DNA from: Paraconiothyrium sp. Pb-2020
Lineage: Eukaryota; Ascomycota; Dothideomycetes; Pleosporales; Didymosphaeriaceae
DNA length: 64,000 nt
Reading direction: 5' to 3'
Assembly (NCBI GenBank): GCA_022419385.1
Contig: JAJUBI010000002.1
Span: 744,001 to 808,000, forward strand
Made by a program: the position numbers and the translations under genes. Under the pieces are notes generated by a model, which was not told the DNA's origin, ran no database searches, and saw only the letters and a list, made by a program, of their open reading frames with translations. Shown in pieces: positions 33,861-46,170 of this stretch. Position 1 is the stretch's first letter; each line of letters starts with the position of its first letter.

Positions 33861-35919
33861 ATGGGCTACACACGGCTCGATGAGAATATGCAGCAGCTGC
33901 CACAGGAGCAAGGGCTGCATCAGATGAAGAGCTATTCCGATTCGCGTGCGAACTTCGAGAGTATACCACCTGGGTACGGAGACAACTTTCAGCAATACAC
34001 GGGATATGACCCGATCAACACCCAATCATACGAGCCGCCTACGGGTCCTCCGCCGGGAAGCCCAGAAAAGGGCCGGCCAAGAGGAGGCCAGCACTACCAG
34101 GGACAGCTTCCTTCGGCCAAGATATGGGCAATGAATAAGTTGAGATCATTCATTCTTGCATTCGACATAGTTTTCCATTCATCACCTTTGATGTTCATCG
34201 GTACGTCTGATCTATTGCGTCCTGCCTTTCAAGCTAACACTCTCCGAAGCACTCGCTTCGATTGCTGCGCGGATCGATGGCAAAGAGGTGTCTCAATATG
34301 GAGAACATCTTCAACAAGCGCTCCTCCTATCTCCGACTATATTTCCTGTGATATTTGCTGCACTAATGGGAAGGTGCTTCAAATACCTGGGCCTATTCCT
34401 TGCCGAGCGCGGTACAACCCTCGGCCGCCTTGAGCAGCTTGTCGGTTCGACCTCGCTCTTCTCCGCGCTGGAGCGTCAGATATCATTGCGCGGCTTTTCA
34501 GTAGTCGGCTACATCCTAATGATACTTTGGCTTCTATCTCCACTTGGAGGCCAATCTGCTCTGCGCTTGATGGGAGAAGAAACCAATAGCGTCCTCTCGA
34601 ACGGCACCGTCCAGTATCTGAACCCGGATACTATCATGGAAACTGCTATGGGCGCGGCAAGCGATATCAACAGTGCAAGAAGCGTTTTCGCACCAATATT
34701 TCTCGCTTCGTTGCTTTCCAGCTCGAAGTATAAAGATACGTCTATGGACCTTTGGGGTAACGTCAAGCTGCCACGCTTCTCAACTATCGAGAATAGTACT
34801 TCTGATGAGTGGAAGACCGTTCAAGAAAGCAACAGCACGAACATCACATATGCATCGCTAATCGGCATCCCTGTCGCTCAGCTGGACACGATCGGAGCGA
34901 GCAACTTTTCGGTTAAGGCACGACAATGGGATGTAGTTTGCGACAAGAACGAAATGCAAGGAGGGAAACAGGCGAATTTCGGCACCATGGACACGTCAAC
35001 TTGGAAGGTCGCTTACACTCCCGTCAACAGCACATGTAAAAGTTGGCCATGCTCCATCAGCTTCAAATCCATGGCCAACAACGACGCTGAAGACGAGGAT
35101 TACTTCAACTACACCGTTGCGAGCTGCAAACTCTCCTACGACATGTACGAAACAAAAGTAGGCTGCAAAGGCCGCTCCTGCACCCCGACCGCAATGAGGA
35201 AAATCGACCTACACACCGGCGTAAACTACACCCAAGACTCCGACGCTTTCTTCCGCAGCACGCCCTCTTTAAACATCATGTCCACCCTCCCACGCGTTGA
35301 CAACCTCGGCGTAGGCTCCGTCGCCTTCCGCGGCAGCACCAACGCCGAAAAGTGGATGGCCGACCCCACAAACTTCGTCGGCCTAAAAACCTACGTCCAG
35401 CTCTACGAGCTCAGCCCAGACGTACTTTCAAACCGGCTCACCATCCTCTGGAACTCTTTCTTCCAATCCACATACGCGATGAACACCCTCGGCGGTAACC
35501 TCGACCAAACCTTCGATAACATCACGCAGTCGGCTGACTCCCAGCTCTTCAACGGCACCGCATCTGCCGTCTCGACGCCTATGCCTAGCGTCTGGCGTAC
35601 GAACTGGAAGTGGTTCACTGCGCTGCTCGTGTCGTCGATTATACTACAGATCGCGGCGTACATGGCGCTGTTTTTCAAGTACTACACATGTGTGCCGGAT
35701 ATTATTGGGTATGCGAGCAGTATGACGCTTTTGAACCCTTACGTGCCGACGCCGACGGGTGGGACGACGTTGCACGGGTTGGAGAGAGCGCATATGCTGC
35801 AGGATATGCGGGTGATGATAGGAGATGTGTGTGCTAATGAGCCTATAGGTGCGGTGGCTTTTGCAAAGGCGGATGAAGGCAGGGTTGCACGGTTGAATAG
35901 AAAGAGGTTCTATGTGTAG
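33861..35919 (+). CDS. Large hypothetical multi-pass membrane protein (669 aa)
   Basis: Two exons, 33861-34200 and 34250-35919, with a 49-bp intron in phase. A Pro/Gln/Gly-rich cytosolic N-terminus (about 90 residues, with a PPTGPPPGSPEKG stretch) is followed by membrane helices at about residues 94-113, 137-160 and 190-210. A large middle domain is rich in Asn-X-Ser/Thr sites and has paired cysteines (STCKSWPCS and GCKGRSC), which places it outside the cell. A final helix (ALLVSSIILQIAAYMALFF) precedes a C-terminal tail with the conserved-looking NPYVPTP motif. This layout is shared by a common but functionally unknown family in filamentous ascomycetes. I cannot name it. Confidence 0.8.
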
Positions 35920-36224
35920 GGCTGTGAGGTTTTGGTCGTTGGGTCGGAGTTAAAACGATACCCTGATGTTTGTTCTTTGTGTAATATATCTATGTACAGA
36001 CAAGATGTAGAAGCGCCGTCTTGCTATGCAGTTCCGCCCGTTGCGGTGTGTAAAGAGACAAGAAACCGCCCGGAGAAAGCTTGAACGCCTAGTCAAGCTC
36101 TGTTATCGAGATCAACGCCAACCTATTCCATCTCCCAATGTATTTATACTCCGATGTCGTCAAGTCGTTAAAGCTCAACCCCAAAGCGGCCGTTACGCTG
36201 GAAATGCAGCATCTACCAAAAATA
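35920..36224. other. Intergenic, convergent 3' ends
   Basis: No gene seen; the two flanking genes converge here. Confidence 0.5.
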
Positions 36225-37049
36225 TCAATACTGCAGCCATTGAAAGTCGTTATGTGCAAGAATCATGTTATGCCCCTCGCCCCACACCACGCCTTCTATC
36301 GCGAACTGGAGCGACCCAATCTGGATCAACGGCGACAGAAGCCCACACTGGCTCGCAGCAAATGCGCCAAAAGCTTTCGCATTCGCCTTGAGCGTAGTCT
36401 GCATTGTTTCAAGCAGGTCCTCTGCTTCTTCCGGGTCCACGTTCACGCGACGCTGTTCCGCACGCGGTACCTCTAGGCCCGGCACCATGGTAGTCGGTGT
36501 GCGGAAGTTCAGTACAAGACTCTCCGTATACAAGAGGCCGAATCTCGGATCGCCGTATGAAAGAAGATTCGCTAGCGTCTTGAGCAGAATGGCAATATAG
36601 TCGAACAGTTGCTCCGCGAAGCTCTCGGGTACGTCTTCAATCAAGTGAGTCAGTTCGTGATCGTGCGGAGATTGGAACTGTCCTTCGTAGTAAAAGGGCT
36701 CCCGGATGCGCAGGTCTACGTTGACAACGAGCGAGTTAATAGTGGCCGATAGTCCAGGGAACCATACCCATGTCAAGGCGAAGTACGGCCGGCCGTGGGA
36801 GAACGTGATGTCCAGTTCGTAGTCTAGTTGCTTAGACGCCGCCAAGTGTTGTATTGCTTGTTTGAACTCGTAGTATGTCTTTCGACATGTGAGTAAGAGG
36901 CCGCGGTAGCTCCGAAGCGGTAGGCGCTCTTTGACATATAATTCCGAGACGGCCATGACGGCTCGAAAGTGGGGTTTGAGCTCCTCGCGAAGGAGGAAAT
37001 CATACACAACATTGCGAATTTCCAGAGGCAGGTCCAAGAACCTGGTCAT
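36225..37049 (-). CDS. 2EXR/F-box-like domain protein (274 aa)
   Basis: A single exon on the minus strand with a proper ATG. The N-terminus (FLDLPLEIRNVVYDFLL, residues 4-20) matches the fungal 2EXR/F-box-like pattern: a hydrophobic LPxExRxxVYxxLL helix. The rest follows the usual layout of these proteins: LLLTCRKTYYEFKQAI (the 'TCR' helix), then a beta-rich body with a NSLVVNVDLRI strand. The role of such proteins is uncertain; an F-box-like adaptor function is often assumed. It has no signal peptide or membrane helix. Confidence 0.75.
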   Translation of the reverse strand: MTRFLDLPLEIRNVVYDFLLREELKPHFRAVMAVSELYVKERLPLRSYRGLLLTCRKTYYEFKQAIQHLAASKQLDYELDITFSHGRPYFALTWVWFPGLSATINSLVVNVDLRIREPFYYEGQFQSPHDHELTHLIEDVPESFAEQLFDYIAILLKTLANLLSYGDPRFGLLYTESLVLNFRTPTTMVPGLEVPRAEQRRVNVDPEEAEDLLETMQTTLKANAKAFGAFAASQCGLLSPLIQIGSLQFAIEGVVWGEGHNMILAHNDFQWLQY

Positions 37050-38398
37050 GGTAACAATACAACAGGTAAGGACGTGATGTCGTGCACAGCAGGGATCAGG
37101 TCAAGTGGCTTGATCGGACGCAGGGTTATCGGTAGGGAGCGGTTGGCGGCAAAGAAGCGCTGTAGACGCACGCCGGGCCCTTTGAAGCGCGGGGATTCAC
37201 CGCGACATCATAGGAGCGGAACTGTCTAAAGTGACAAGTGAGGAATGCGAGGACGGACTAGACGTCGCGCAACCGGGTGCCGACTGAAAGCTGAAGTCTG
37301 GCACAGCCGGCCTGTGCGCGAGACATTGATCGCTGCTGCACGTGCAGGCTATTCCCAATGCAGACTCGTGTCTCATACGGCCCAACGGGAACACTGCCTA
37401 AACGCCCATGGTACTGCACATCAATTGTCCTCTTTGAGGACTTATATCACGTGTTGTTAGGCAATGTTCGTGGCAAAACCCGTGATTTGAAGTGAGCCCT
37501 AGAGGTTGTTGTGTCGACCTGAGGGACGTGAGAGGGGTTTGATAGCACCGAGAGCGCAGTCAATCTGTTCGTCGCCTTGTTTGGAAGAACTACTTCGTTG
37601 TACGCGGTAGGATGCCGCCGACACTAACCCTATGTAGCAGCTCCGCAGCGCCTCTTCTATCACTCGACCACTCTTACACTCAACTTCTCCTACTTCCAGT
37701 ACGCCCGTTCCACTACACCAGATCGTGAGGCAGCGTCCAGCGATATCCGAGTGGTTACGTATATGTGGAGGTGCTCATGCCCTGGACATGGCTTAATTGG
37801 CGTGCGTTTCAATGAGGCGTGCCTGCCTTTCGCTTGAGAAAGGTTAAGCGCTGACGTACGCGTATACATTGTCTCTCAATCGATCATCTGTATCGCTTGA
37901 TTCTCGTTAATTAAAGCGAGCTGACGGAAACCTGCTCAATGACATGCAACATATGCGAGGTCCGATTGGTGTGTCTCCACCTGCACGATCGAATCTAGAT
38001 TTCAGATGCCGAGCTTGTTTTTTGAAATGGGCACGATACTAAGCGTGGGAGTCATCATAATGTAGGTACATTGGCATGACAGCAACGGTGAGAGAAGTAA
38101 AGCCAAAACTGTTCTGTCGGCCTTGCCTAGCTGGAGTGAATTTGCTCACGAAGGACGATAACGACACCGCGAACAGGACGTGCCGAGCAAGAATTGGCTC
38201 ATATTCGTAAGGTAAGTGGGCAGGTTCCCACATCAAATTGGTATCGAGCAAATAACCTAATCTTAAACGTCCTTAGCAGGTCCACCCAGCAGAGCCTAGA
38301 GTCGTAATTCGTCATTGCGAAGGTCCAGCCTCATTGAGATGCCCAACATGTCCAACATCAGCTTCACGTCTACCTCCAATCGAGCGTCGCAAGTTAGC
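37050..38398. other. Intergenic, gene-poor
   Basis: About 1.35 kb between the 2EXR gene start and the secreted-protein 3' end. No supported gene; open frames are short. Confidence 0.5.
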
Positions 38399-38843
38399 TT
38401 ATGCGGCTGCACCAGCGGAATCGCATTGGTCTGTACAACGGTCAGTTCTACTTCTCTACGGATGCTCTAGCCGCGAATCATAACATACCTTTCTGCGAAG
38501 TGCAATCCGCAAACGCAACATCCTGACTACCGCCGTTCGCGAGGTTCGCGCACGCGTCTGAAAAGAGAAACGAAGTTAGTGTAGTCCCTACGGAATAGAC
38601 TTCGTGCCGGGGGGTAAACATACTGAACTGCTGATCGCAAGAACGCTGCACCGCCGCGCTGAGGTTGACGAAAGTAGCACCAGCTACTGAGAAGGGGCGC
38701 TTCGCATCGCCCGAATCCTCAATAGGCGTAGCGGCGATGCCACCCAGAGCTCCAGTGAAAGTCTGCGCGTTGCTCTGGCGGATTGCAAGGGCGTTCGTGA
38801 GCGCAACGGCGCTGAAAAGAGCGAGGGCAGCGGTGAACTTCAT
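38399..38843 (-). CDS. Small secreted cysteine-containing protein (106 aa)
   Basis: Three exons on the minus strand: 38843-38624, 38557-38489 and 38430-38399, with introns of 66 and 58 bp (donors GTATGT, acceptors TTTCAG and TACAG) and matching phases. The signal peptide is MKFTAALALFSAVALTNALA. The mature protein carries four cysteines in a SCDQQFNACANLAN...ADC...QC arrangement, which I know as a recurrent pattern of short secreted fungal proteins. The unspliced reading would run into a different, shorter C-terminus. No enzyme motif is visible; a wall-associated or effector-like role is inference. Its promoter, to about 39,000, is AT-rich with a TATAAAG-like motif close to the ATG. Confidence 0.85.
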
Positions 38844-39786
38844 CTTGATAGATATAAAGAGCTGGAACTGGTGATATTGAACTTTTGGATTAAAGATGTA
38901 ATGCTAACGACCGGCGTTCGTAAAGAGTGATTATAATCTAATTGGAAACTCGAAGATGGTGGTGAAAGACAGACTGCTTCCTCCAGTCGCGAATCGCACA
39001 GCGCTTATATACAACGCCCAAGGCATTCACGACACCATTTTGATCAGCAGTCGCCACGTCACTGAGATTATGAAGTGGTGTTGCTATGCAGATGCGCCAG
39101 TTCGTGCCTGATCATGCCTGAACCTGCCTGAAACGGGAAGCGTGCGAGCACCCCTGGCCCCCCAATCGCTTGTCGCACCGCTATTTCTGCCGGCACGAGG
39201 ATCGAACAACGCTGTTGCGAGTATGGCTATAGTGAGGTAAGTTAAGGCCGGTGGAGAACTTGGCAGGAGTCTGCTGCGCAGTAAGTGAGATATCCGACTT
39301 TGACTGAGCTCGGGGGTTACGTTGCCTTATGCCCTAGAAAGTATCACTTATGAGAAAAGTTTTTTCATCGGTCACCTTCATTTCCAATTTGGCTTACTGT
39401 CGATCAAGAGAGGATGAACTGGGTGTGATTGATATTTCAATACAAAAGAATCATCGTGCCGCAGCCTCACTGCCAGGATATCATTCCTCATTCATCGATA
39501 TGTTGGCCGAGCATCTCGACTGCAAGTATTCCTTAACATTGTATCGTATGCTCATCAAACCATATCATCCCGCACAAAGAACTCCGATACAAAGAATTAT
39601 GCCGTGGGAAAGAGCAATACGAAGCCATTCCGCGAAGCTAATGCTTCATTTCGAGCAATAGTCCCACACGCTGTATTGGACGAGCTTTAGACTTAGACTT
39701 TGTGCGTCGAAACTGGCAGATACATCCTTAGGAGGGCCTGCACTTCGCACGAGGCGTGCGATTGAGCTTCCGACATCAGACGACGT
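38844..39786. other. Intergenic
   Basis: No supported gene; holds the secreted-protein promoter and the 3' region of the next gene. Confidence 0.5.
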
Positions 39787-41192
39787 CTAATCGTCGTAAT
39801 TGAATTCCATAATGTACGGGTCTTCGAGGTGGCCCTTGCCGTTTCGGTTTGGATACCGTCCATCTTGCACAGCAATCGGGCAATGTTCACGCCACCAATC
39901 CGAGTTGTCGAAGATGCAAGGGGTCGAGCAATGACAAGAATTAACCCTAGGGATCTTGTAAGCATACAGCATGAAGTAGATATTATAAGCTCAAGCAGTG
40001 CCTCATATCAGGCCGGGGGCATCCGGGCCCCACGATATACTTACGTATCACCATATCTAGTATCAAACTTACGAGAAGCTTTACGTATAAGCTCCATCTT
40101 TCCGGCCATATCATGGACGGTCCCTTGCTTCTCATCGGCAAAGATCTTTTCCCACTTCGTACGCGTGCTGTTCTTTACATGTCCTGAAATGACAATCTGA
40201 TTGAATCGACCCCTCTGGATTAGATGCCGGATTTTCCCAACCAGTATCGTGAAGTACCAGTCGATTGAAACTTTGTAGCACTTGAGAAAAGGTCGGGTTC
40301 CTTGTTGAACTTTGAAGTCCCATCTCGCGAAGTGGAAGTTCAAGGTCTTAATGGGGGGTAGGAACGCAAGGAATTTCACCATCGTACCGGTGTCATCGTA
40401 AGATAGATCGTTAACTGGATCGTCCTCCTTGAACTTTCGTGCGTAGGTGAAGTGGTCCAAGTACAATTGTAGACAATCCAATACTCCCAATGAATAATGC
40501 GCTTGATACTTTTCGATGAGATCCAAGCAAGCTTTCGTCTCCCATGAGCTTCGCCAATTGAAATCAACGACGCGTTTAGTGGCGAGCTTCCATTGGGTAC
40601 AGATAACCTCTTCACGTACTTGTTGGTTGGCGAGCAGGGGTACAAGATGGGGGGAGAAGGATGCATGGCCACCGAAGCCCATACTTTTCAATACCAGAGC
40701 CACGCGATAGGGTTCTTCAGGAATATGACCTCGCTCCTGATCCAAGTGTTCGTCGTCTATTGTAGTGAATCCCCACTCTTCCTGACTGTATTCCAAATCT
40801 AGCGTCACCATGGGACAGGTAAGCCATTCTGCTTTCTTGCTCGGAGGAAGACAAGGAGTCAGGTCTTCAGAAATAATCTCGACTGGATCAAATGAAGCTG
40901 TCTCTCCCATAGCGTAGAGATAAATCATATCCCTGATTTCCCGAGGTAGATCGAGGAGCCGAAACGTCTTTCCGTTGCGTGACCAGGCTTGCATTTGTTG
41001 CTGCGTGAGCTCCGCTGAGTAGTAATTGAACCGAGGCATCAAAGTAGACTGCAACCATTGGGAGAAACAGGTCCATTGATATCCGACGTAAAGTTCGACC
41101 TCGGCGGGCGCGTTGTCGTGACAGTTCAGGCGAATGGGCAACATCTCGCTTCCATAGCCTGTGGTCATTCTATCGAAGTACAACATTAGCAT
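39787..41192 (-). CDS. 2EXR-domain protein, core exons
   Basis: The main minus-strand frame runs from an ATG at 41192 to 40045. A GTAAGT donor there joins in phase to 39946-39787 across a 98-bp intron, adding a C-terminal piece rich in Cys, His and Trp (SDWWREHCPIAVQDGRYPN) before the stop. The 2EXR/F-box-like motif is FRLLDLPREIRDMIYLYAM. The ATG at 41192 need not be the true start: a CGATAG acceptor at 41170 fits an upstream exon (see the next entry), in which case 41192-41170 is intron. As called from 41192 the protein has 435 residues. The function is unknown, as for the 2EXR gene at 36-37 kb, which is a distant relative by motif only. Confidence 0.6.
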
Positions 41193-41261
41193 TCGCCCTT
41201 ACAATATGTACGAGTGACCATGAAGCAGTATGCCTTTTAAGTTTCTTCTATGCACACTTAC

Positions 41262-42323
41262 GCGACGTTGTGTTCCACGCTATCACCCCAAGCGCCTTCA
41301 CCAATCCTGCCGCCTCGCAGGCCGACGAGACGCACGTACGAGTTCTTAGATCTCTCATTTTCCTGTTCGCGGGGCAATAGGTCCCTGAACGTGGTCCGAA
41401 AAGACGGGAAGTGGTGCTGGAAATTCAGGTTCGCAAAGTGCCGCGAACAGCGGAGGTGCGCATCTTCGCAGATGTCCTTGTGATACCGGGCACATAGCTC
41501 TTGAATGCACTGCTTGGCTTGCGCAACCGTAGCAAAGTAATCGGCAGGCGAAGGAGGCAGTGGTTCGAACGTGTACACGGCGGCGTCGCTCGCCATCGTA
41601 AGGTGGAGTGGTGGGTCTGAGTCGAGGAGGAAGTGTGCAAGAGGAAGAGGCAGGAGCGGTGGAGTCGTCAGAGCGGCAGAACCTGACTCATACGCGCGAG
41701 GACTCAAGGCAACGCAAACGCCATATCTCGGGTGAAAGTGAACGCCGGTAGTATACTCCGGAAAGCTCAGTAGCTCTAGGATGTGCTTCAAAGATGGGGT
41801 TTGAGCTGTTCCTTGGGTATGGCGGACGTCGCCAACACAATGTCGCTCCTTCATACTGATCCAAGTTCAGATGATTAGATATAGCCGTGAACTCACCATA
41901 CTCAGCATGAACTACTGCTTTCGTCCCAATGTTCTAAGTTGGTCTTGTGTGGCAGGTATACCTTCGCAACTCCATTAACTCTACTTACCCGCCCGTGAGT
42001 AGCGACCACCTACGCCATCCTATACAACCTCCCCGTCCCAGACTCCTTTGACCTCTCCTCATTATCTCCCTACCCACCGTCATCTTTGCCCACAGCATCC
42101 TCTCCGGATTCGCCTCCTTGATCCTGGGCAACATCTCAAACCCATTCCCAAGGATTCTGGAACCAGTCGCTAAGTGGTGCATGTCTAGGTGCGTAGGAAT
42201 GCCTCGTTGGGAAGGCAGATGGATGGTGCGAGGGGTAGCTGAATGTCCCCAATAAAGAGAGCATTCGCACCAACGACGGCATGCAAAAGAATCCCGGTTA
42301 GAAATATATGCCTTGCCACCCAT
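41262..42323 (-). CDS. Probable 5' exons of the 2EXR gene, or a separate hypothetical gene
   Basis: Two minus-strand open frames, 42323-41989 and 41855-41262, end in strong GTAAGT donors. The first joins the second in phase across a 133-bp intron (TCTAATC branch site, ATCAG acceptor). The second joins the 2EXR gene exon at 41169 in phase across a 92-bp intron (GCTAATG branch site, CGATAG acceptor). Read as one gene, the product would be 737 residues. Neither exon shows a recognisable domain; the second has a Cys-containing helical stretch (AKQCIQELCARYHKDICEDA). Three consecutive phase-consistent junctions argue for one gene, but a separate short gene is possible. Confidence 0.4.
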
Positions 42324-42889
42324 GATGTGCTTCGTTTATCTTTCGTGAAGACTTTGGTATACTCACTTTGTGGACTATGGGCTCGGTAGAGTGTATGTTT
42401 TCGGTGCACGGTAAGCTTCTCTGTATAGGAATGCATCGGTTCCTGTATAGATATGAAGCGAAAGAGGCAGTCTACACGGGCTGTTACACAGGTCCGTTTC
42501 CCACTTACCCAACGACGTCTACTTGCCAACATGTAGACCTAAGCTTGTAGACAGCCACAACCGCGTTCACAGTCCCAAAAACTTCGATAATGACAATGCG
42601 AGATGGTCATGACAAAGCAAATAACACTAGTCTTGGGATATAAAAGCTACCTGGCCACCCATTCATCGACCCAAACTCCAAGTATGCATCTAATCGCGTC
42701 GCATCGCATAGCGTGATAGTCTTCATGAACGCATTCCCGTACCCAAGGTACACAGTCATCTCCTCTTTACGAGACAGACAGACAACCAACCAACAATTCC
42801 ACTGCTTGCTCGCTCCGAACGCCTTCGCCCAAAGTTGAGATAAGGACAGATTTCCAAGATGCTGATCAGATCGCTAGGCACAAGGCTGC
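42324..42889. other. Intergenic, kinesin 3' region
   Basis: No gene seen except kinesin 3' sequence and the promoter of the gene to its left. An inverted-repeat-like stretch (gtagac...cttgtagac) lies near 42,531-42,552. Confidence 0.4.
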
Positions 42890-45800
42890 CTACCCCTTGA
42901 AGAACCAACTTGTACGCTTGCCACTCTGCTGGGCACCGGCTTCTTGTGCTTGTAGGTTGCTGAGTACAGGAAGGACGGGACCGTCTTGTACGGGACCGCC
43001 CCCGCGGATGGGTTTGGCAACGCGCGAGCCGACGGCGCCGCCAAATGCGAAGGAGGCGCCGGCCGTGGGTGATCCCAGACCGCGAGTGGAACCTTGCTTG
43101 GCGGCTTCGAGACGCTCTTTGACGGCGGTGAGCTGTGCTTCGAACCTGGGTTTCTTATTAACCTCTGTCCAGCCTTCCACTGTAGGAGAGGGGTTGGTAG
43201 AAAGAGTGTGAAAGGGGTCGTCAAGATGAGTCGGAGATAATTCCAACAGATCTTCAGCAGTCGTAGGATAAGGAGATAAGGGTATGGGGTCTGCGAATCT
43301 TTTTTTCTTGGGACTTGACGGAAGAAAAGAGAGGACATAAGAAAATTTGTCGACATACCGGTGGTTCGCAGCGGTAAGCTTCTCCTGGCTGTCTTGTAGA
43401 AGCTGCTCCAAACTTTGTATCCGCTCGTTGCGGGCGATGAGCTTGCGCTCCGCGATAGCAACTTCCTTCTTGAGGCTTGAGTTTTGCTCAACGAGCTGAC
43501 GTTGGACGACGGTGAGCTGCTCCAGGTTGCGCTCCAGAAACATCATCTTCTTTTGCTGGGCGCGGTTGTTAGATGTTCGCAGGACATTGTTGTACTGCTC
43601 GCGCGTTTCGTCTAGCGAGATCTCGAGTTCGACAACCTGTTTATCCAAAATGGTTAATCACCGGATCTTTATCAAAGCAGAAGGAATACTCACGCGCTCA
43701 CACCTGTTCTGCAGATCCCGCATTAGATTCTTCTTCATGTTGTCGAACTCGGCAATTTGCTGCTGAACAGATTTGCCGTTGATGCCGTTGGCTACGCCAT
43801 TAGCAATAGCACCACTCTTGATGCGCTGTTGCAGAGCTTCAATCTCAGCCACCAACTCTGAGTTCTTCTCGGACTTTCGGAGCAGGTCCTCCTTAAGCTC
43901 CTGGACAAGTTCAATGTTGCCTTCTTGACGGGACTCGTAGGCTTCCGCAAGTCGGGTCTTGATCTCTTCCTTGTCCGCTTCGGAAAGATTCTTCTCGCAT
44001 AGCTCTTCGTAGGATTGTTGCAGGTTCGCAAGGCGTTGTTCAAGCGCTTCTCGTCGTTTCGTATGCACATCGTCTTGCTCATTTCGGTTGTTCAGAGACA
44101 GCTCTGCTTGTCGCACAATACCCTGTGTTTCGACGAGCTTCTCGCGCAGTTCCTGGATCGCATCAGGTGCGATAGCTTCGCCGGAAGAGCTCAGCTCCTT
44201 TAGGGAATCTAGTTGCTTGATGATATCTGCCAGGGTCCGTTCGTTGTCGCTGAAGACTTCACCGCCAAGATCGAACCCTGCCATCATTTGTGCCATGGCC
44301 TCGGCCTTCTTCTTCTTTTTCTCGTCCATTGCGGCAGTGGTCTCTTTTGCGTTCATTCTCGCGTCCAGAAGCTGTTGTTTGACGTCATCAAGCTCAGCTG
44401 TGAGTTCTGCGTTCGCATCCTTGAGACCGTCCATGGTGATCTGTCCTTCCTTTCCTTCGAAGTTGAGCTTCTCGATCTGCATTTTGAGCTCGTTCAATTC
44501 TGTTGCCATGCGTTCGGTATCCTTGTTCGATTTGGAGTCACGCTCTTTGAAATAGGAAAGCTCCTCTCTCGCAGCCTTCAGCATTTCGTTGGCTTTTTCA
44601 AGCAGACTCTCCTTCTCCGCGATTTGGTCCTGCAGCTCGTTTTCTCTTCTCAGAAATTCGTCTTTCTCGTCTTTGTCGAGGGGAATGCTAGGTGTACCAG
44701 CTCGCTCAACATCTAACCTTGAGTCCGGTCTTGACGGTGTCTCTGAGTTCTTTGTGGCATCTAACCTCGAAGGCGTCTGGGCGCGTGGTGTGGTGGGTGG
44801 TTTCCTGCTTGTTGTACCAGTGTCAAGCGCTGGTATCCACCGCTCTTTAGGGACCGATTCACCCCCTCGCCAAAGCTGAACCTCGCCTTCAAGGGATGAG
44901 ATGTAGCCTTCGAACGTCGTGATCTGGCCTTGCGCCTTCTTGAGCATTGCTTTGAGCTCTGCGGGACTGAGTTCCGCATTGACCTTGGCCTTGTTCTTGA
45001 TCGACTTGGCTCGCATACCGAATCGTAACGTACTGAGCGTCTCAGCGTCGTTGTAGCTACTGGGTGAGCAGTTGATGATCAAAGTGGTACGCGAATTACC
45101 ACCGAGCGATTCTTGCAGGATACGGGTAAGCTTGGAGTCTCGGTAGGGAACGTGTGAAGATTTTCCGTCCGTCAGCGAATTGATGACCATGCCGAGAGCA
45201 CTTAAACTCTTGTTGATTTTCTTTGCCTCTTCCAACGTCTGTCCACTTGCGCCCGTCTTGCCTACTTTTTCGGAACCAGCAAGATCGACCAGAAAGAGCT
45301 GACCACTTTTCATTGATCCAGTACTGACGTTCTTTTGCGAGACTGTAATGACGAAGATGGAATGCGATCGCGAAGACTCAGCGTTCATGTTGGTTGCGGA
45401 GACGGCTCGAGCATCTCCGCCTCTTCGCATGACTTCATAAACCTCTTCCACACTCGACACGTAAACTTCCAATAAACCCTTGACGTATACCCCCCTATTC
45501 TTCTCTTCGTGAACCGGTAAATTGTCATTCTGTGGCACCAAAAGATCTCGAATCCTTTCCATATAGATTTCCATATATGAGACTCTGACCGTATATTCGA
45601 TGTCGCTTGCGGAGGATAGTATGCTGGCGAAGATTTGCTCGACGATGCGTGGGATGATACCTTTGCCCACCTCGTCCTCGATACCAGTACCCATCATCGT
45701 ATACGATTTACCGGCACCCGTCTGACCGTACGCGAACACGGTACCGTTGTATCCGTTGAGGATGTCGTCTACTGTGGGTCGGATCGAGTAGTCGAACACG

Positions 45801-46170
45801 TCGTTCTGTCGCGAGGCCATGTCGAAGACTCGGTCGAACGTGAAGGAGCCGGAGGCTTCTTTCGACTGCAGTCGCATCATTGTCAGTGAAGTATTCCTAG
45901 GAGTCAGTCACAGCTATTGGAGGCGTACTGAGATTGAGCATGTGTCCTCGTCCTTAAACTCGACAATGGGCTCTCCACCGCTGGCGATTTCAATCTTGTT
46001 CTGAGGGCGGAAACGCGCCACCACTACACCACTGCATTAGTACTCTATACTATCGGTGTTGCTTCCGGAGGAAGACCAAAGCGCACCTTTTATGTGTTGG
46101 AGCTCCTGCGCTCATTTGTTAGCAAACATGGCACTCTGAATCACCTCACCGCCGAGTACACTTACGACAT
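42890..46170 (-). CDS. Conventional kinesin heavy chain (kinesin-1, about 940 aa)
   Basis: Minus strand. Securely placed exons are 46023-45929, 45865-43694, 43636-43359 and 43145-42890. Two short 5' exons lie near 46170-46166 and 46105-46087, but their frame is uncertain (see findings). The motor domain has the P-loop GQTGAGKS, switch I NMNAESSRSH and switch II DLAGSEKVGKTGA, followed by a long coiled-coil stalk and a tail ending with GGAVGSRVAKPIRGGG, the pattern of fungal kinesin-1. It moves cargo toward microtubule plus ends. The 213-bp stretch 43358-43146 has GT-AG borders and, when removed, restores the family sequence NHRFEAQL; it is a multiple of three without stop codons. Without it the product is about 940 residues, near the fungal norm. 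Confidence 0.9.
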
